A stretch of 64,000 nucleotides of DNA from Lingula anatina (GCF_001039355.2 NW_019773914.1:488854-552853); one strand, 5' to 3'. Numbered from the stretch's first letter, positions 11,306 through 23,948 are shown. Program-made: numbers and translations. Notes: generated by a model from the sequence alone, not told the origin.

Positions 11306-14300
11306 TTATCCGGGGAATAGTCCGGGTCCGCCGGTTGCTGGCGCAGTGCCCGGTCCACCAATAGCATTTAATATCTGGGCAAGAATAGCCGGAGTCAAAG
11401 CTGAAAATAAATGTATTATTTTAATAATTTAACAATTAAAATTGTGCTGAGAGATTTTCTTTCCCATAGTGAATCTTACGTTGCTCCATTTTTCGTTCGT
11501 ATTCCGGACTTCTAAACGAATTAGGTTTTCGGGCCTCTTATTTGTGAACACGAACACTCAAGTTACTGACTCAAACCGCGATTTCATGACACTAACGTAA
11601 AATTAGTGATTACGAGCAATGCGTTAAAAACCACGAACCATTAATCTGCTTAACTGGTCAATTGCACCTTGTGATACGTCGAAGAACTCTGCGATGGAAT
11701 AATTGAAAATCCAATGATATCAGAAATATCCTGTCTTGTTTCATATCAAAAATGCACCAATATTTCCAAATATTTCTTACCTTGTCCACCTGCAGCCGCC
11801 CCAGGGGTTCCAGCGCCAACAGCCGCCCCAGGGGTTCCAGCGCCAACAGCCGCACCAGGGGCTCCAAAGCCAAGGGCTGCCAACAACTGCAAAAAGGCAG
11901 CCTGACTCAAACCTGGAAGTAATTATAGTGTTAACTGTAATGCAAAAGTATCTTTCCCAAAAAACGAATCTATGTATTTATTTGTTCTTTCGTTGTTTAT
12001 TATTTCATTAATTGTTCTTTTTTATAACATGAGGAAAGAGAGAACAAATTGGGGGAAGTTCCGGAATGAGAAAAGATAGGGGCATTAACAATCTGTTAAC
12101 ACGCAGTATGGTTGAAAAAAAAAAATTTACGTAGTTAGCCAGAGACCCGATGGAAGCTGGCCAAGTCCTTTGGGTAATCAAACGCTGGGCTTGTGGCAAC
12201 TAATTTTCCGCTGGGATACTTCGTGGCAGGAGTACTAATTAGTGTATTTATGCTCCCAAATCTAAAGTTTAAACGGCAGTTATCGTTTATGATGCCTGAC
12301 TTTATCGCGTGTAACATGTAGTACTACAACAATTCATTGGTCAGTTTGACCATGGGATAGGTTTGGAAACTCTGCAAGGCAATAGTTGAATGTTGAATAT
12401 ACAACGGTCGCAATAATCCCACGTCTTGTTTCACATCAAAAAGACACCAATTTCCAAAAATTTCCTACCTTGTCCACCTGCAGCGGCCCCAGGGGTCCCA
12501 GCGCCAACAGCCGCCCCAGGGGCCCCAGGGGCCCCACCGCCAAGGGCTGCCAACAACTGCGCCAAAGTTAAACCTGGAAATAATGATATTGTTAAAAGTA
12601 TAGTACATTCGATTCCCCCCAAAAAGTGAACAGAGGTATTTTTGCGTTATTCTGTGCTTTTTTAAAATAAATCATTCGCATTTATATCGCGGCGGAAGAA
12701 CGAAAAATATGGGGCACCTTCCAAAATGAGAATTACAGTGCCGCCGGAAAGTAACCTTATAAAAAGCTGCATGGACTCCCGACCCTCCGCCGTATGGTCG
12801 AACGAGTAGAGTGATCAAAGTAGAGCGAAGCCACCGCGGACGGTCACTTATTTGTGATCATGCTAAGGTTCGATCTTTATCTCAGCGTGCTGGGGTTAGG
12901 CTCTTTTGGTAGCAGAAACTAAGACACGATTTAATTCAATTTATTAAACCTTTGAGCCCTACGGCTAATCAGAATATAAAACAGAGACAATATAAAGTTA
13001 TATCTACTCAACTATCATTACTACAACACCTACTACTGATACAAATGATAATAATAATGATAATAATAATAATTCATCGGACTGACATTAATCTTAGTTC
13101 CGATGCACATTTCCGGTATTTTCCTAAGTTTTTTATTTGTGAGACATTGTTAAGTGATAGTAATTTAATTAATTTAAAGACACTTAGCTTTGTATAATAA
13201 AATTTCTTAGAATATTTCTGCCTAATCGTACGATTGTTACGAGCAATGCGATAAAACCACGAACCATTAATCTGCTTAACTGGTCAATTGCACCTTGTGA
13301 TACGTTGAAGAACTCTGCGATGGAATAATTGAAAATCCAATGATATCAGAAATATCCAGTCTTGTTTCATATCAAAAATGCATCAATATCCAAATATTTC
13401 TTACCTTGTCCACCTGCAGCGGCCCCAGGGGTCCCAGCGCCAACAGCTGCCCCAGGGGCCCCAGGGACCCCACCGCCAAGGGCTGCCAACAACTGCGCCA
13501 AAGTTAAACCTGGAAATAATGATATTGTTAAAAGTAGTGCATGCGATTCCCTGCGTTATTCATTTGCTTTTTAAAAATAAATCATTCGCATTTATATCGC
13601 GGCGGAAGAACGAAAATTATGGGGCACTGATGCCTGACTTTATCGCGTGTAACATGTAGAACTACAACAATTCATTGGTCAGTTTGACCATGGGATACGT
13701 TTGGAAACTCTGCAAGGCAATAGTTGAATGTTGAATATACAACGGTCAATAATCCCACGTCTTGTTCCACATCAAAAAGACACCAATTTCCAAAAATTTC
13801 CTACCTTGTCCACCTGCAGCGGCCCCAGGGGTCCCAGCGCCAACAGCCGCCCCAGGGGCCCCAGGGGCCCCACCGCCAAGGGCTGCCAACAACTGCGCCA
13901 AAGTTAAACCTGGAAATAATGATATTGTTAAAAGTATAGTACATTCGATTCCCCCCAAAAAGTGAGCAGAGGTATTTTTGCGTTATTCTGTGCTTTTTTA
14001 AAATAAATCATTCGCATTTATATCGCGACGGAAGAACGAAAAATATGGGGCACCTTCCAAAATGAGAATTACAGTGCCGCCGGAAAGTAACCTTATAAAA
14101 AGCTGCATGGACTCCCAACCCTCCGCCGTATGGTTGAACGAGTAGAGTGATCAAAGTAGAGCGAAGCCACCGCGGACGGTCACTTATCTGCGACCATGCT
14201 CAGTTTCGATCTTTATCTCAGCGTGCTGGGGTTAGGCTCTTTTGGTAGCAGAAACTAAGACACGATTTAATTCAATTTATTAAACCTTTGAGCCCTACGG

Positions 14301-17300
14301 CTAATCAGAATATAAAACAGAGACAATATAAAGTTACATCTACTCAACTATCATTACTACAACACCTACTACTGATACAAATGATAATAATAATGATAAT
14401 AATAATAATTCATCGGACTGACATTAATCTTAGTTCCGATGCACATTTCCGGTATTTTCCTAAGTTTTTTTAATTGTGAGACATTGTTAAGTGATAGTAA
14501 TTTAATTAATTTAAAGACACTTAGCTTTGTATAATAAAATTTCTTAGAATATTTCTGCCTAATCGTACGATTGTTACCCTACGGCCCAATGCAGGGTACT
14601 ATTGTTAACAGAAACCAAAGAGCGCATGGATGACAATGTTATATCCATAGTTACTGCGCCAGGCCGCAGGAACCACCCGCAGGTACCCGCAGAGTAAGTA
14701 AGGTGACTTTCCGGCGGCACTGTAGGTTGGAGCATTCATAATACAGACTTGACATTTAATATGGAATATTTTTTCCAAAACATAATTCATCAATTTTTTT
14801 CCTATTTTGCTGACTGATAAATGAAAATAAGGATTAAAATCGTGTTTTAATAACTTGTCATTGTGACATCAGTTCATTAATTGAATTCGTCAGTGATGCA
14901 AACAAAAATACATTGCCTATTTTAAGTCATACGACAACTATTGAGAGCGATATTTTGGATCTCCATATTTTCCTAATTATTGTCTTTAAAAGAGTTACAC
15001 GCCCCACACAGGGCCCCCATGTCAGTGTCTAGTCACAGCAACAGTCGCTGTTACGCTTGACCTCATCTTGCTGCTACCAGAGCTTTCAAGCCGCAAGGCA
15101 TTTCTTATGATAGGCTTTTTAGAGCTTAATCTGGAATAAAATTCCAGAATACGGTTAAAACTTGTCCAATCTGGCTCAGTTTTGATGTAGGACATGCAGG
15201 CCGTTGATTCGGCGAGTAATGACCTACCCACATATTGTCTATGTGGTTCAAATATGGCGACTTCGATGACCAAGGTAGCTACTCATTCCCTTGGTTCTGT
15301 AAGTTATCTGCTATTAAATGTGCTCTGTGTGAGCCGGCAACCTCACCCTGCAACCTAAAATTGTTCCTAAGGTGCCCCCTATCAAATAATAGTCAAGTGG
15401 TTCCCAGATTATTCCTTTATTTGATCTGGTTCAGGTTTTCATCGATGACTACCATTGGTGATTTGGCATGCGATTCCCCAAAAAAAGCGAAACGAGGTAT
15501 TTTTGCGTTCTTCTTTTGCTTTTCTAAAAATTAATTATTCGCATTTATATCGCGGCGAAAGAAAGAAAAACATGGGGCACCTTCCAAAATGAGAATAACA
15601 TTAGAGCATTAACAATGTGTAAAAATAACCACGTAGTAATCCATCGAGATCATTTTTTTGCTTTTTGCACGAGTTACTTTATTTCCAATAAAAGAGGTTT
15701 GCTAGAAGAATTTAGTATGTATAGAAACGGCATCTGAAAGCTGGCCTCTTTATGCATTTTCACAAAATATGATTTTGACTTCTTTTCAAATCAATTCAAA
15801 GCAAAAAGGCGCTGCTGGGATGTGAAATAGTCAAATATAATTAATTATTTTATGCAGTGATAACACGTGTGACATTAAATACTACAATAATTCAGTGGTC
15901 AATTTGACCATAAGATACATGTAAGTCTGAGGATTCTGCGAGGTAATAGTTGAAAATACAATGCTTGCTGGAATCTCTCGTCTTGTTTCGCAACAAAAAG
16001 GCACCAATCTCCAAAATTTTCTTACCTTGTCCACCTGCAGCCGCCCCAGGGGTCCCAGCGCCAACAGCCGCCCCGGGGGCAGCACCGCCAAACAACTGCG
16101 CTAAAAGAGCGGGGGGCAAACCTGGAAATGATGATAATGTTAAATGTAATGCAAACTTCTCCCCCCTCCACGTTTTTATGCTGCTTTTTATACCACCATA
16201 TGCATACATGTTGGCCCTAGTTGCACCCCGTGACCTCGGCCCTGTACCCCCCCCCCCCCCCCCCCCCCCCAACCCCCCCCCCCCCACCCCGGCCTCCCTT
16301 TTTTTTTTTAAAATGGGGAAATTTTTTCAAAAAAAAACCTTNTGACCGTTTTTTTTTTCGCCCGCTCGCACCGATTTTGGGGTCCCCAGAGGATGTCATC
16401 CATAAAAATAAAAAAAAGTGTGGCCTAATCGTACGATTGTTACGAGCAATGCGATAAAACCACGAACCATTAATCTGCTTAACTGGTCAATTGCACCTTG
16501 TGATACGTTGAAGAACTCTGCGATGGAATAATTGAAAATCCAATGATATCAGAAATATCCAGTCTTGTTTCATATCAAAAATGCATCAATATCCAAATAT
16601 TTCTTACCTTGTCCACCTGCAGCCGCCCCAGTGGTACCAGGACCAACAGCCGCCCCAGGGGTACCAGCGCCAACAGCCGCACCAGGGGCTCCAACGCCAA
16701 GGGCTGCCAACAACTGCGCCAAGGCAGCCTGACTCAAACCTGGAAGTAATTTTAGTGTTAAATGTAAAGTATTAAATGTAAACTTTCCCAAGTATCTTTC
16801 TCAAAAAACAAATCTATGTATTTATTCGTTCTTTCGTTTTTATTATTTCATTAATTGTTCTAATTTATAACGTGAGGAAAGAGAGAAAAAATTGGGGGAA
16901 GTTCCGGAATGAGAAAAGATAGGGGCATTAACAATCTGTTAACACGCAGTAAGTAGTCAGCCAGAGACCCGACGGAAGCTGGCCAAGTCCTTTGGGTAAT
17001 CAAACGCTGGGCTTGTGGCAACTATTTCGCTGGGATACTTACTTCGTGGCAGAAGTACTAATTAGTGTATTTATGCTCCCAAATCTAAAGTTCAAACGAC
17101 AGTTATCGTTTATGATGCCTGACTTTATCGCGTGTAACATGTAGAACTACAACAATTCATTGGTCAGTTTGACAATGGGATAAGTTTGGAAACTCTGCAA
17201 GGCAATAGTTGAATGTTGAATATACAACGGTCGCAATAATCCCACGTCTTGTTTTACATCAAAAAGACACCAATTTCCAAAAATTTCCTACCTTGTCCAC

Positions 17301-19745
17301 CTGCAGCGGCCCCAGGGGTCCCAGCGCCAACAGCCGCCCCAGGGGCCCCACCGCCAAGGGCTGCCAACAACTGCGCCAAAGTTAAACCTGGAAATAATGA
17401 TATTGTTAAAAGTATAGTACATTCGATTCCCCCCAAAAAGTGAACAGAGGTATTTTTGCGTTATTCTGTGCTTTTTTAAAATAAATCATTCGCATTTATA
17501 TCGCGGCGGAAGAACGAAAAATTTGGGGCACCTTCCAAAATGAGAATTACAGTGCCGCCGGAAAGTAACCTTATAAAAAGCTGCATGGACTCCCAACCCT
17601 CCGCCGTATGGTTGAACGAGTAGAGTGATCAAAGTAGAGCGAAGCCACCGCGGACGGTCACTTATTTGTGATCATGCTAAGCTTCGATCTTTATCTCAGC
17701 GTGCTGGGGTTAGGCTCTTTTGGTAGCAGAAACTAAGACACGATTTAATTCAATTTATTAAACCTTTGAGCCCTACGGCTAATCAGAATATAAAACAGAG
17801 ACAATATAAAGTTATATCTACTCAACTATCATTACTACAACACCTACTACTGATACAAATGATAATAATAATGATAATAATAATAATTCATCGGACTGAC
17901 ATTAATCTTAGTTCCGATGCACATTTCCGGCATTTTCCTAAGTTTTTTAATTGTGAAACATTGTTAAGTGATAGTAATTTAATTAATTTAAAGACACTTA
18001 GCTTTGTATAATAAAATTTCTTAGAATATTTCTGCCTAATCGTACGATTGTTACCCTACGGTGCAAGGCGTAGTATTATTGTTAACGGAAACCAAAGAGC
18101 GCATGGATGACAATGTTATATCCATAGTTACTGCGCCAGGCCGTCGGGATCATTTCTAGTTTCTTGCACGAGCTATTTTATTTCCAATAAAAGAGTGCAG
18201 TATGAATAGAAACGGCATCTGAAAGCTGGCCTCTTTATGCATTTTCACAAAATATGATTTTGACTTCTTTTCAAATCAATTCAAAGCAAAAAGGCGCTGC
18301 TGGGATGTGAAATAGTCAAATATAATTAATTAAATTAAATACTACAATAATTCAGTGGTCAATTTGACCATTAGATACATGTAAGTCTGAGGATTCTGCG
18401 AGGTAATAGTTGAAAATACAATGCTTGCTGGAATCTCTCGTCTTGTTTCGCAACAAAAAGGCACCAATCTCCAAAATTTTCTTACCTTGTCCACCTGCAG
18501 CCGCCCCAGGGGTCCCAGCGCCAACAGCTGCTCCGGGGGCAGCACCGCCAAACAATTGCGCTAAGAGAGCGGGGGGCAAACCTGGAAATGATGATAATGT
18601 TAAATGTAATGCAAACTTCTCCCCCCTCCACGTTTTTATGCTGCTTTTTATACCACCATATGCATACATGTTGGCCCTAGTTGCACCCCGTGACCTCGGC
18701 CCTGTACCCCCCACCTCCACCCCCATCCCAACCCCGCCCTCCCTAGCCTGGTCTACTATTTCTGTTATAAATGGGGAAATTTTGTCAAAAGATAAGCTTG
18801 CTGAGCACCTACAATTTTATCAGGAGGTTTGCGCGTGCGACACTTGAGGCTAAGACCCCATTTCCATACCTAGATCGATCTAGGAGGATCGGCTCATCTC
18901 CGAGGGGATTCTCTCTAATTTACATTCAGCTTAAGCGGTCTAGATGTCTGGCACGCCTACTGAAGTTGCTAAAGGATATTTATTTACCCCCTAACAGCTT
19001 TAGTAGGCGTGCCAGACATCAGAGCTGCTTAAGGTGGGTCGATCCTGCTTGATCGATCTAGGTATGGAAACGGAGTCTTAGAATGACATTGTCGGACTGG
19101 GTCCATGTAGCAGGCTGTAAAATGTGCTGTCCTTGCTCCGAAGTGGAGCAGTGGAGCCCATCTAATAGATTTGAACAGATGAATTCACCCTTTAAAAGAG
19201 GGAAATGGGAATGGCCAAAAGGTTGCGTGACATTTCTCAACTTTTCGCCCCTTTTTGCCGGCCAGCCGGCCTGATTAATTTTTAATTTTAATTAAAATTA
19301 GTTAAAACTATTCATGACTACTACCCAAGACGCCACGCGCCATCAACTTAAAAACTAAATGCCTTTTCTCTGTGATATAAGCCGTAATAAAAGAGCGAAG
19401 TAAAAGAGGGCGATGCTTACCAGTAGCAGGAATCACAATACCAGTTCCTCCAGGTACAGCGGGAGTTCCCCCTGCTACAGGAAAAAACGTTGGAGGAAAT
19501 TGTGGCGGCGGAAAAGGTGGTGGCTGAATCTGTTGCTGCTGGAATTGTTGGAAAAGTTGTAGCAGTTGTTGTAGCAGCAGTTGTTGCTGTAGCCGCTGTT
19601 GTAACTGCAGTTGAAGTTGCTGCTGTTGCTGCTGCTGTTGCTCTTGTTGTACTTGCTGTCTCAAGGCGTTGAGCACGACGGCGGCTCCCTCGCCTTCAGT
19701 GAACACATATCCAAGGACAAACAACGCCAACCAGATCGCCTTCAT
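11306..19745 (-). CDS. Secreted Gln/Pro-rich then Ala/Pro/Gly-repeat protein built from an exon array
   Basis: Ten coding exons on the minus strand: 19421-19745, 18486-18581, 17292-17387, 16608-16739, 16026-16121, 13805-13909, 13405-13509, 12469-12573, 11781-11912 and 11305-11400 (stop TAA at 11306-11308). They sum to 1287 bases, or 428 residues. Exon 1 gives a signal peptide (MKAIWLALFVLGYVFTEGEG), a Gln-rich segment (about residues 30-72) and a Pro-rich tail. Each of the next eight exons is phase 1-1, begins after TTCCAG, ends GGTGGACAAG|GTAAG or |GTAGG, and encodes an amphipathic LxxAxLxQLLAALG-like stretch plus GAPGAAVGAGTPGAAAGGQ. The last exon is a diverged relative (LTPAILAQILNAIGG) ending GLFPG. 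The start is the only in-frame ATG after the TATA box. The sequence looks silk- or shell-matrix-like; I do not recognise a named family. Exon splicing is inferred from consistent phase and should be confirmed by RNA. Confidence 0.78.
12736..13238. mobile_element. Truncated mariner-type MITE copy
   Basis: Begins TA then CAGTGCCGCCGGAAAGT, as in the full copy at 14072-14722, and follows it closely until about 13238. There it is cut and joined to flank sequence of the 132-bp exon type. It lacks the right terminal repeat, consistent with a rearrangement breakpoint inside the element. Confidence 0.6.
14072..14722. mobile_element. Full-length mariner-type MITE (Tc1/mariner-like ends)
   Basis: 651 bp with terminal inverted repeats that begin CAGTGCCGCCGGAAAGT and extend imperfectly to about 24 bp, flanked by TA on both sides (14070-14071 and 14723-14724). 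CAGT ends with a TA target duplication are typical of Tc1/mariner elements. No transposase frame is present, so it is non-autonomous. It lies in an intron of the exon-array gene. Confidence 0.7.
16247..16425. other. Probable low-quality sequence around the single N at 16342
   Basis: The paralogous block at about 18706-18800 shows the expected sequence (mixed bases, then atggggaaattttgtcaaaag). Here the same region reads as runs of C, then T, then A around the same landmarks, up to the N at 16342, and homopolymer runs follow it. This looks like decaying read ends rather than biology. The proline- and glycine-run frames here should be ignored. Confidence 0.65.
17550..18143. mobile_element. Truncated mariner-type MITE copy
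   Basis: A third copy of the element at 14072-14722. It has the left end CAGTGCCGCCGGAAAGT but stops at about 18143 without the right terminal repeat, where it is joined to the flank of the 96-bp exon type. It was probably carried here by the exon-block duplication rather than by its own insertion. Confidence 0.6.
18851..19080. mobile_element. MITE with 30-bp terminal inverted repeats (TTA-ended family)
   Basis: 230 bp, beginning TAAGACCCCATTTCCATACC and ending with its inverted copy with a few mismatches, outermost bases TAA/TTA. An inner pair (about 18949-18963 and 19003-19018: 'gatgtctggcacgcctact' and its complement) makes it strongly foldback. Related elements lie at 42469-42690, 52028-52247 and 63513-63792. 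A TTA target would fit PIF/Harbinger, but this is inference. Confidence 0.65.
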
Positions 19746-19803
19746 TGTTGACACTTTGGTCTTCCTCAGCTGGGATCTGTCTTCAGTCTGCAATACGCCT
19801 GGG

Positions 19804-19810
19804 TTTTATA
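19804..19810 (-). promoter_or_regulatory. TATA box of the exon-array gene
   Basis: TATAAAA on the minus strand, 59 bp before the ATG at 19745. The predicted transcription start is near 19778, giving a 5'UTR of about 30 bases and leaving the 19745 ATG as first AUG. Confidence 0.65.
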
Positions 19811-22800
19811 GATCGCCGATCGGACGTGGGCTTTGAAATGTATCAAATTTCTTAAATGTATAACATTACGGTTTTGTGAGAGAAAACGGTTATTAGGAGT
19901 CCAATTTTGATATCTGTGTAAAGACTACAATTTGGGTACAAGTGCGGTAATTGTAACGTTCCCGAAACGGTCTGTCATGCAAGTAATATAACTGTATGTT
20001 GTCTAGTTACTATTTTATCACGCAATGTGTGTGTGTGTATGTGTGTGTGTGTGTGTGTGTGTGTTTGTGTGTGTGTGTCTGACTGTGCCTGTGCGTACGT
20101 GCGTGTGCTTGAACAAGATGTATTTGATGTATTGAGATGTATTGTAATTTATTGCAAACGTTTTATCAGGGTTTCAGAGGAAGTTGCGTTTACAAAATAC
20201 GTAAATGTCGTAACCGCCATTTAAACTCCACCCTCTAATGAGGGGGTGGACCGAGATTTGTCACGATGAAAGATAGACGCAGGTTCAATTGCAGATAAGT
20301 AACGACTCCAGAAAGCTCTCACATCTGGCAAAGATTATTCTTATTCCGCGTCTGGCTGGTCTTCTTTCTTCTTTCTTCCCCCTCCCACTTTTTTTTTGTC
20401 ATTTCTACTTGAAATGTGCGTTTAAATTTTTTGGGATTTTTTTTAAAGAGAGCATTCCATATTGTTTTTAGCATCAGTATTTATGTTGTCACGGTAACCA
20501 TTGCTAATTTTAAGAAGCAATTAATGTTTTCTTGTTTTGAAAGCATTTTTTTTTCTTCTTGGAAGGTTTCACTTTTAATTCATAAAAGCATTTGCTGCAC
20601 AATACTAGTCAATTCTTAAAAAACATGTCTGAAAAACTCCTCTAAATTAGAAATAGACATTTTGTAAGGGGTCATCCTGGATGCCATTTTTTATTATCAT
20701 TTTCACAAGTGTTCAAAGAGTGTTTTGAAACCTCCTTCAGAGAGTACAAGGTGATAAAATAAAAGAAAATGATGACATTTGACAGAAATTCGGACCATCA
20801 TTTTCTATTATTTTTTTAAAAGTTCATTAAGTTCAAGAAGTTTCTTTCTCCCCGTGTAGGGTTTCTAAACTGGTAAAAATGATGCTATAAAAGGACGACC
20901 CCTAACATTACACGGAGATATGACACAGCGTCACATAATATACCGTGCTAGAGTACAAGTCATGGCAGTGGGAGATAAATACTTCAATTTCACAAATTCT
21001 AGTCTCGGGTCGATCTTGGTAGTGAGAAAGTCTCTAGGTTGGGGAGGTAACTGGTACACCCCTGTTCCAGGGTCATGAAGGCTGTTCCGCTCACACGCCA
21101 AATATGACACCCATTTCAACAAGAAAGAACGCTTATCGCAGAATATTAGACTTCGAAACAAAAAGGTGAAATTATGATTTGATAATATGCAATTTGACAA
21201 ATTACCGCACTTAAGATAAAATGTTCGGCGTGCAAAAAGGTAAGAAATTACATGATGTAAGTCGGTCTTTAAATCTCTTTGCAATCCGTGTGTGAAAAGC
21301 AAGCTCTTTTTAGGCAGTATCATTGACCTCCCTCATTCCAAATTTAGAAACCAATGCTGCCCATTGATAACAAGTCATGTGCTTTTCTATACATGCATAT
21401 GTAACAACTCTTACTTGACTGAAACTGTGCGTCGCTCATTAAGGAACATTACTGTATGTAAAGTACCGCGCATTTTGTGTCAACACACAAACTACAATGG
21501 TGATTCTAGTCTTTTTTTCTGACATTCCACTGCTTATACATTTATATATTTTGTTTTTCTCATCTAAAGAAAAGTATAGAATACAACATGATTGCTTTAA
21601 TTTCAGGAGCGAAGAAAATGATTTTGGCTTATGTCACGTTTTCAGTGTCGAGAACAAATCTCTCACTACAGCGTTATTCTTAAGTGTATCATTTACAAAG
21701 CGTTTCACTGTTTGGAAACGGACAGAAATGCCCCCCCCCCCCCCCCTGCACCGAACAAACCTACCGGTATTAGTAATAAATAAAGAATAATGAGGAGTGA
21801 AACTTCATTTTGAAAGTGCATTAACCTAAATGCAATAGAAAAATCTGTAAGCGTTTTTCACAGATGTAAAGTTGCAAAATTTCCACTGTCCCTGTGGAAT
21901 AAGAAACCATACACATTTATGCATTTTACTGGCAATTGTCGTGGTTTTAGGCTGCGTTCACATGACAAGTCTATTTTCTAAAAATCTATTTTCTATTCGC
22001 GGTATCTTGTGATCACGCTCTGTGCCCTGAATACCCTACGGCGTAATTACTGGCAGCGGGAGCCAGTTACTTCCAAAGCTGTAATTAATTCTCGGCTGCG
22101 CTCGGAGTGATCACAAGATACCGCGAATAGAAAATAGATTTTTAGAAAATAGGCTTGTCATGTGAACGCAGCCTAAATGCTCAAGTCGCAGACTCCGCTT
22201 AATTCCGTAATGACCTTTTTGGACTAAGTGTTTTGTACAGGTAGCCCCAGATACGAGATACGTGACGAAAAAACTTGCCCCAACTTCTGCGTGTCAGATT
22301 ACTTCCATGAAGTTTTATACAGTGGAAATTGTCGATGCCACAGTGGGTATTTCTGAGAAATAAAAATTATAAGTTAAGTGCATGCCTAACCCCCGCTATA
22401 ACCAAACTTGTCTTTGGGGATAGAACGGCGTGGACTTCATGGGGGGGTTGTTATTGTATTGTCACCTGTATTCCATTTGATGTAGCTATACAGCGATAAG
22501 CCCCTAAAAACTTTGTGACTGTTCGCACATGCGCCTCAGGTGCATCGTTCAATGCAGAGGGCACTGCACAAAATACTAAAATGGCGATTTGAATTTTTTA
22601 CTATCGTTACATTATTCATTTGCTGTGATATTCTGGAAAAAATCCGATTAGAAGATGAACAAAAACTCATGATTTTTTGTGTCACCTCAAGCATTGTATT
22701 ATCCGTGACACATTGTTTTTTTTTTTTGCAATGGGAAAATATTTACCATGGTTCAAAAATACCATCAAAAAGATTAATCATCTGTTACGAAGTTATATTT

Positions 22801-23827
22801 AATACTGAAGGTACTAAATTTTGACGTAATTACAGCAGTTAAGTGAAGCTCTGTAGTCAGATAGTTATAAAAACTTAACGTCATCAAAAACAATTACCAA
22901 AGTTTTCCATATCACTTGGAACATTTGTTGATAAAAGCAAGATTAAAATCCGGGGTAGAAATGTCAGATAGAATGTCACAATGTTAGAATTGCAGGAATG
23001 CATTCACAGATTACGTCACTGGAACGTCACAACTTTTCTAAAACGTCATCGTTTCTTGTGGTGAGGTCATCGTAAAGCAGTTATCTGCGAAGCATCAGTT
23101 ATCCGTCTGAAATGAAAATAGAAAATCGTTTTACATCAGTATTATTATTTGCTACTGGCAGCTATTAGGCTGATTATAGACACAAACGGAAAAGGATTAG
23201 TAAACCTTTGCTTGCCTGTTCCTCAATATCCTAAACAAAATTCTCCACCAAGTCTTTGAAACAAGTAGCAATCTTATGGTGATGAAGTATACAACACCTC
23301 TAAATATGAGTTCTCGTATGGTTTGTAGATTTACTGTTTAATATAATTGGTAAAATCTAAATATCATTTTTAATAAAACCTGCATAGCATATGGTCTTCT
23401 AAGTGTGTCTTTAAAAGTTGTGAAAGGTGAAGTTAAGAAGAAAATGACAAAAATACAAATTACGCAGTTTATCCGTTAAATTCAAATTCGATACTTAATA
23501 TACATAATCCATACTCTGCATGTACAAACCGCTTGAATGGAGGAGTATATAAATGTGGGATTTGTATTAAAGTAAAAATGATCAGTGTTAAAAATTAGAT
23601 GATTCTGACTGCATAAAATACTAATCTGAAAGACCTTTTTTGTTTTTAGCTGATATTTACACGTCTGGTAGACTAGATTCATACGGGTATTTTTTCATGA
23701 AACATAATTCATCATGTCTTGATCGATCTTGCCATTGATTTATCCACTTTAGTTATTTTTTCTTCATTTTTTTCTGCCATGTTCACTTTAAATTGTCAAT
23801 GCATAACTGCTACATTAGAACGAGATA
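19811..23827. other. Intergenic stretch, no gene seen
   Basis: Contains a TG microsatellite (about 20024-20080), a C-run at about 21729-21746 and one long-TIR MITE (21947-22177). Open frames up to 130 codons exist but have no signal peptide, domain or splice-site support. Confidence 0.55.
21947..22177. mobile_element. Long-TIR MITE (TTAGGCTGCGTTCACATG ends)
   Basis: 231 bp, nearly a perfect hairpin. Inverted arms of about 70 bp run from TTAGGCTGCGTTCACATG through a GATCAC core edge, with only scattered mismatches. A truncated relative occurs at 45792-45980. It has no coding capacity. Confidence 0.75.
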
Positions 23828-23833
23828 TTTATT
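23828..23833 (-). terminator. Poly(A) signal of glycine-rich gene 2
   Basis: AATAAA on the minus strand about 115 bases after the stop codon of the Gly/Phe-rich gene, a suitable distance for the mRNA 3' end. An intron after the stop cannot be excluded. Confidence 0.45.
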
Positions 23834-23948
23834 TCACGTTTTTAAAAATTATTTTGGAAAAGCCATGTTCTTGGAAGTTAGAGAATATCTGTCACACCAA
23901 ATCTAGTGTCTCGTGTACCGATACTGATAGAAAGACCCACCTTGCACT

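Larger units (their letters stand above)
11611..18581 (-). repeat. Intragenic block duplications carrying the repeat exons
   Basis: Introns as well as exons are duplicated. About 11611-13238 matches about 16440-18050 (exons 11781 and 12469 against 16608 and 17292). About 12290-13238 also matches about 13627-14575 (exon 13805). About 15700-16245 matches about 18190-18706 (exons 16026 and 18486). Three exon types result: 132 bp, 105/96 bp and a 96-bp LPPALLAQLFGG type. Intron identity is high, so the duplications look recent. Confidence 0.8.

Noticed and set aside
16217-16399. Poly-proline or poly-glycine frames near 16250
   Set aside because: They come from homopolymer runs that replace normal sequence seen in the paralogue at 18706-18800.
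12431-17436. Plus-strand and minus-strand single-exon frames with PAAAPGVPAPTAAPGAP or GAPGAAVGAGTPGAA
   Set aside because: Plus-strand versions are antisense shadows. Minus-strand versions run through splice sites; the real coding parts are the phase 1-1 exons between TTCCAG and GTAAG/GTAGG.
11781-18581. Regularly repeated short units resembling a CRISPR array
   Set aside because: Units are coding exons with splice sites, spaced by hundreds of bases, in an animal genome.
19490-19672. Val/Ala-rich frame on + across the Gln-rich exon
   Set aside because: Antisense of the CAG/CAA-rich coding sequence of exon 1 of the minus-strand gene.
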